A stretch of 64,000 nt of DNA from Crocinitomicaceae bacterium (GTDB lineage Bacteria > Bacteroidota > Bacteroidia > Flavobacteriales_D > Crocinitomicaceae). A model generated the notes under the pieces. That model had not been told where the DNA came from. It made no database searches and saw only the letters and a list, made by a program, of their open reading frames with translations. This document shows positions 60,440-64,000 of this stretch, piece after piece; the stretch's first letter is position 1, and each line of letters opens with the position of its first letter. A program made the position numbers and the translations under genes. The stretch is taken from positions 186,001 through 250,000 of the forward strand of contig JADJGJ010000002.1 of assembly GCA_016708105.1 (NCBI GenBank). The letters are read 5' to 3'.

Positions 60440-61435
60440 ATGCAAAAAATCAGGGCCGCCATAACAGCCGTTCAGGGATATCTGCCTGAAAAAAGGCTAA
60501 CCAATCATGACTTAGAGAAAATGGTGGATACCACAGACGAGTGGATTTACACCCGAACAGGAATTAAGGAGAGACGCATTGTTTCACCCGGTGAAGCTTT
60601 ATCAGATTTTGGAGCAAAAATAGTTGAAGGCATTTGTCAGAAAAAAGGAATTTCACCACTTGAAATTGACATGATTATTGTGGGCACCATTACGGGTGAT
60701 TACCGTTTTCCAAGTGCCGGCAACGTGATTGCTGATAAAGCCGGATGCAAAAATGCATGGAGTTTTGATTTGAGTGCTGCTTGTTCTGGTTTTATTTACG
60801 CCTTGGATGTTGGCAGGGTGTATATTGAAAATGGAAATTACAAAAAAATAATTGTTATCGGTGCTGATGTGATGTCAAGTATCCTCAATTACGAAGACCG
60901 CGCTACTTGCATTATTTTTGGTGATGGCGGCGGAGGTGTTTTGCTTGAACCAAATAATGAAGGCTACGGTGTGATTGATGCTGTATTAAAAGCTGACGGT
61001 TCTGGAAGAGAATTTTTATTGCAAGCTGTTGGAGGATCTCTAGAGCCAATCACAAAAGAAAATGTTGGTTCACCTCGCCAATACGTTTATCAAGAAGGTA
61101 AAGCTGTATTCAAACATGCCGTTCAAAACATGGCGGATGTTTCGGTAGAGATCATGCAAAGAAATAATCTCAGCTCAGATGATGTGACATGGCTGGTTCC
61201 GCATCAGGCTAATTTGCGCATCATTGATGCAACGGCCAATCGCATGGGACTTGGAAAAGAGAAGGTGATGGTAAATATTGAAAAGTATGGAAATACTACC
61301 GCCGGAACAATTCCGTTGTGTTTATGGGAATGGGAAAAGAAATTAAAAAAAGGTGATAATCTTGTACTGGCATCATTCGGTGGAGGATTTACCTGGGGCG
61401 CCCTTTATGTTAAATGGGCTTATGATTCAAACTAA
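60440..61435 (+). CDS. fabH: Beta-ketoacyl-ACP synthase III
   Basis: A 331-residue condensing enzyme that starts fatty acid synthesis from acetyl-CoA and malonyl-ACP. The triad is Cys115 (SAACSGFIYAL), His255 (VPHQANLRI) and Asn285 (YGNTTAGTIPL). Length is normal. plsX, which often sits between rpmF and fabH, is absent here. accB follows 30 bases downstream, so fabH-accB-accC is probably one operon. Confidence 0.95.
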   Translation: MQKIRAAITAVQGYLPEKRLTNHDLEKMVDTTDEWIYTRTGIKERRIVSPGEALSDFGAKIVEGICQKKGISPLEIDMIIVGTITGDYRFPSAGNVIADKAGCKNAWSFDLSAACSGFIYALDVGRVYIENGNYKKIIVIGADVMSSILNYEDRATCIIFGDGGGGVLLEPNNEGYGVIDAVLKADGSGREFLLQAVGGSLEPITKENVGSPRQYVYQEGKAVFKHAVQNMADVSVEIMQRNNLSSDDVTWLVPHQANLRIIDATANRMGLGKEKVMVNIEKYGNTTAGTIPLCLWEWEKKLKKGDNLVLASFGGGFTWGALYVKWAYDSN

Positions 61436-61465
61436 AAATTATAAAACGTGCAAAATAAACATCTT

Positions 61466-61966
61466 ATGGACATCAAAGAAATTCAAAACCTGATCAAGTT
61501 CGTCTCTAAAGCAGGCGTAAACGAAGTAAGTATTGAACAGGGTGATTTTAAAATTACCATTAAAACAGAATGCAATGGTGGCGCAAGTTTTGACCAACCC
61601 GTGCTAGTTCAGCAAACACCGGTTGCAATGCCTGTTCAAACTGTTGTTCAACCTTTAGTTACTCAGCAGGCGGTTGCTCAACCAACAAAAGATGCTACAC
61701 CTGCCAATGGTGCAAATGAATCAAATTATGTCACCATTAAATCGCCTATGATTGGCACGTTCTACCGCAGATCATCACCTGATAAAGATGCTTTTGTTAA
61801 TGTGGGTGACACGATTAGTCCGGGTACGGTTTTATGTATTGTTGAGGCCATGAAACTTTTCAACGAAATTGAAGCTGAAATTTCCGGACGCATTGTGAAA
61901 GTGCTCGTTGATGATACTTCTCCAATTGAGTATGATCAGCCATTGTTCTTAGTTGATCCATCTTAG
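61466..61966 (+). CDS. accB: Biotin carboxyl carrier protein of acetyl-CoA carboxylase
   Basis: A 166-residue protein. An N-terminal helix region (MDIKEIQNLIKFVSKAG) is followed by a Gln/Pro/Val-rich linker and the biotinyl domain with VEAMKLFNE; the biotinylated Lys is K130. The GTG at 61448 is an alternative start. It carries carboxylated biotin between AccC and the carboxyltransferase; accAD are not in the window. Confidence 0.94.
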   Translation: MDIKEIQNLIKFVSKAGVNEVSIEQGDFKITIKTECNGGASFDQPVLVQQTPVAMPVQTVVQPLVTQQAVAQPTKDATPANGANESNYVTIKSPMIGTFYRRSSPDKDAFVNVGDTISPGTVLCIVEAMKLFNEIEAEISGRIVKVLVDDTSPIEYDQPLFLVDPS

Positions 61967-62012
61967 GTGATGGTTAAGCTGAGTTCTCTTTACTAAATTA
62001 AAATACGAACCT

Positions 62013-63353
62013 ATGTTCAAAAAAATATTAATTGCAAACCGTGGGGAAATTGCGCTTCGCGTAATACGTACCTGCAAAGAAATGGGCATTAAAACAGTGG
62101 CTGTTTACTCTACTGCTGACCGCGATAGTTTGCACGTGAGATTTGCTGATGAAGCTGTTTGTATCGGGCCACCGCAAAGTGCAAATTCTTATCTTGATAT
62201 TCCAAAAATTATTGCAGCATGTGAAATTACTAATGCTGATGCCGTGCATCCGGGATATGGATTTCTTTCTGAAAATGCGCACTTTTCTAAAGTTTGTCAA
62301 GAAAATGGAATCAAATTCATTGGTGCATCACCTGAAATGATTAATGCCATGGGTGATAAAGCATCTGCAAAAGCCACCATGATTAAGGCGGGTGTTCCTT
62401 GTATTCCGGGATCTGTTGGATTGCTCAATGATTTGGATGATGCCAAATCAACCGCAAAAAAAATCGGTTATCCTATCATGATGAAAGCAACTGCAGGTGG
62501 TGGTGGAAAAGGAATGCGTGTATGTTGGGATGATAAACAACTGGAAGATGCGTGGGAATCTGCACGTAAAGAAGCTAAAGCTGCTTTTGGAAATGACGGA
62601 ATGTACATGGAAAAATTCATTGAAGAACCACGTCATATTGAAATTCAAATTGCAGGTGATCGTTATGGAAATGCCTGTCACCTTTCTGAACGTGACTGCT
62701 CTATTCAGCGCAGACATCAGAAGTTAGTTGAAGAAACTCCTTCACCGTTCATGACTACTAAACTGCGTGATAAAATGGGGAAAGCTGCGGTGAAAGCAAC
62801 CAAAGCAATTAACTATGAAGGTGTGGGTACCATTGAATTTTTGGTAGATAAACATCGGAACTTTTTCTTCATGGAAATGAATACCCGTATTCAGGTTGAG
62901 CATACCATTACTGAAGAAGTAATCAATTATGATTTGGTGAAAGAACAAATTAAATTGGCTGCCGGTGAAAAAATTGTAGGCAAAGAATATTTTCCTCAGC
63001 TGCATGCAATTCAGTGCAGAATTAATGCTGAAGATCCTTATAATGGTTTCAGGCCAAGTCCTGGAAAAATCACCAATTATCATCAACCTGGCGGACATGG
63101 AATTCGCGTAGACGCACATGTATACGCCGGTTATGTGATTCCGCCTTATTATGATTCACTCATTTCAAAATTGATAACAGTAGCACAAACCAGAGAAGAA
63201 GCAATTACTAAAATGGAGCGCGCGTTGGAAGAGTATTATATAGAAGGTGTTCAAACTACTATTCCTTTTCATCAGCAACTCATGAAGAATGAAGCGTTCA
63301 GAAAGGGAGAATTCACGACCAAATTCATGGAAACATTTGTGATGAAAAAGTAG
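62013..63353 (+). CDS. accC: Biotin carboxylase subunit of acetyl-CoA carboxylase
   Basis: A 446-residue ATP-grasp enzyme that carboxylates biotin on AccB. Motifs: ILIANRGEIALRVIR at the start, MKATAGGGGKGMRVCW (ATP-binding glycine-rich loop), FFFMEMNTRIQVEHTITEE (catalytic region), and the C-terminal domain with FRPSPGKI. Length is normal. A terminator follows. Confidence 0.96.
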   Translation: MFKKILIANRGEIALRVIRTCKEMGIKTVAVYSTADRDSLHVRFADEAVCIGPPQSANSYLDIPKIIAACEITNADAVHPGYGFLSENAHFSKVCQENGIKFIGASPEMINAMGDKASAKATMIKAGVPCIPGSVGLLNDLDDAKSTAKKIGYPIMMKATAGGGGKGMRVCWDDKQLEDAWESARKEAKAAFGNDGMYMEKFIEEPRHIEIQIAGDRYGNACHLSERDCSIQRRHQKLVEETPSPFMTTKLRDKMGKAAVKATKAINYEGVGTIEFLVDKHRNFFFMEMNTRIQVEHTITEEVINYDLVKEQIKLAAGEKIVGKEYFPQLHAIQCRINAEDPYNGFRPSPGKITNYHQPGGHGIRVDAHVYAGYVIPPYYDSLISKLITVAQTREEAITKMERALEEYYIEGVQTTIPFHQQLMKNEAFRKGEFTTKFMETFVMKK

Positions 63354-63371
63354 ATTTCAAATCTCAATGAA

Positions 63372-63400
63372 AAGCCGGTTTATCCGGCTTTTTTTGTTTT
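63372..63400 (+). terminator. Terminator of the fabH-accB-accC operon
   Basis: AAAGCCGG (63372-63379) / CCGGCTTT (63385-63392), loop of five bases, followed by a T-rich tail. Confidence 0.88.
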
Positions 63401-63447
63401 GTACCGGTAACAAATACGTAACCTTAATTGTTATACAGAGTATAATC

Positions 63448-64000
63448 ATGCGCATCTGAGAAGTTGTCTTTTCCATATCTTATTGGTTTTAGTGCCGTTT
63501 TCACTACAGGCGCAGGACATTCATTTTTCTCAAACAACCCGAGCTGACTTTCAAATAAATCCGGCATTCACAGGTGCATTTTCAGGAAATTTACGTGTAA
63601 CCAGTAATTGGAAAGATCAGTGGCAATCCATCAACAAAACCTTCAGAACATATTCTGCAGCGGCTGAATTTTCATTTGGTAAGGGACGCGCTCAAAGTCC
63701 AACTTTTTTTGCCGTTGGAATTAATGCATTTAAAGATGCAGCAGGAGATGTAGAGGTGGGTAATACAAGTATTGGTTTAAATTTTTCTACCCTAGTGAAA
63801 ATTGACAGAAATAGCAGATTCATTGCTGGATTACAAGGGAACTATGGAATCACTGGTTTAAATCCTGCCAATATGCAATGGGGTAGTCAATATGACGGAA
63901 TTAATTTTGATCCTTCGCTGGTGAATGGAGAGGGTACTGAATTCAGAGGATTTAATTATCTTGATTTTGCAGCTGGCATTGCATATTGGTATACAAAAAA
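63448..64000 (+). CDS. PorP/SprF-like T9SS membrane protein, start frameshifted and 3' end beyond the window
   Basis: The frame carrying DIHFSQTTRADFQINPAFTG matches the N-terminus of PorP/SprF-family outer-membrane proteins of the type IX secretion system; further family-like stretches follow (SNWKDQWQSINKTFRTY, SIGLNFSTLVKIDR). The frame has no ATG after its upstream stop at 63408. ATG 63448 starts MRI in another frame and hits TGA. Inserting one base at about 63455 gives a perfect signal peptide (RSCLFHILLVLVPFSLQAQ). So a one-base deletion is likely; a CTG start at 63456 is the alternative. The gene continues past 64000. Confidence 0.78.

Overview
The window is chromosomal DNA from a member of the Bacteroidota, most likely Flavobacteriales. 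The support is mutually consistent: several type IX secretion (T9SS) cargo proteins with type A or type B C-terminal sorting domains, a PorP/SprF-like protein at the right edge, promoters of the Bacteroidota type (-33 TTG/TTTG, -7 TAnnTTTG), and almost no Shine-Dalgarno sequences. The base composition is AT-rich. I cannot name a genus.

Layout. 1-4.6 kb: an O-antigen ligase-like polymerase, an N-acetylmuramoyl-L-alanine amidase with a SPOR domain, SSB and a secreted carboxypeptidase-like protein. 4.6-5.5 kb: a structured non-coding stretch and tRNA-Asn. 5.5-10.1 kb (minus strand): a secreted protein, a frameshifted DUF3078 protein, MscL and a TPR/SpoIIE phosphatase. 10.3-16.9 kb: a SpoIIM-DUF4129-DUF4350-MoxR-DUF58 operon. 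17.2-25.5 kb: aspartokinase, a VapBC pair, the 2-oxoglutarate dehydrogenase genes sucAB and a lipoprotein/YqaE protein. 25.6-31.3 kb: dprA, rpoN, a PAP2-like protein, an M48 protease and a barrel/lipoprotein pair. 31.4-35.5 kb: three tandem stand-alone TonB C-terminal-domain proteins, then a lipoprotein divergent from a membrane-anchored winged-helix regulator. 35.6-40.4 kb: T9SS cargo and small orphan genes. 40.4-44.2 kb: cyanophycin synthetase and cyanophycinase, divergently arranged. 45.8-49 kb: a flippase-like protein and a ParDE module whose toxin gene is interrupted by an IS256-family element. 49-57 kb: a tandem-OmpA protein with a degenerate phosphatase-like loop, a large secreted protein, riboflavin synthase and a T9SS type B protein. 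57-63.4 kb: pepA, pdxA, DUF177, rpmF, fabH, accB and accC (B6 and fatty-acid synthesis). 63.4 kb to end: PorP/SprF.

Notable points. (1) A dispersed family of 28-bp perfect palindromes has compensatory changes in both arms; it is nested inside a larger inverted-repeat element of about 150 bp, with five copies, all intergenic. (2) An IS256-type element sits in parE with an exact 8-bp target duplication, so the original toxin C-terminus can be reconstructed. (3) Three genes are each broken by what looks like one missing base (DUF3078, transposase, porP), which may be sequencing error or real decay. (4) Several promoters lie so close to start codons that leaderless mRNAs are expected.

Limits: all calls come from reading the sequence and from family knowledge. 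No database search or structure prediction was run.
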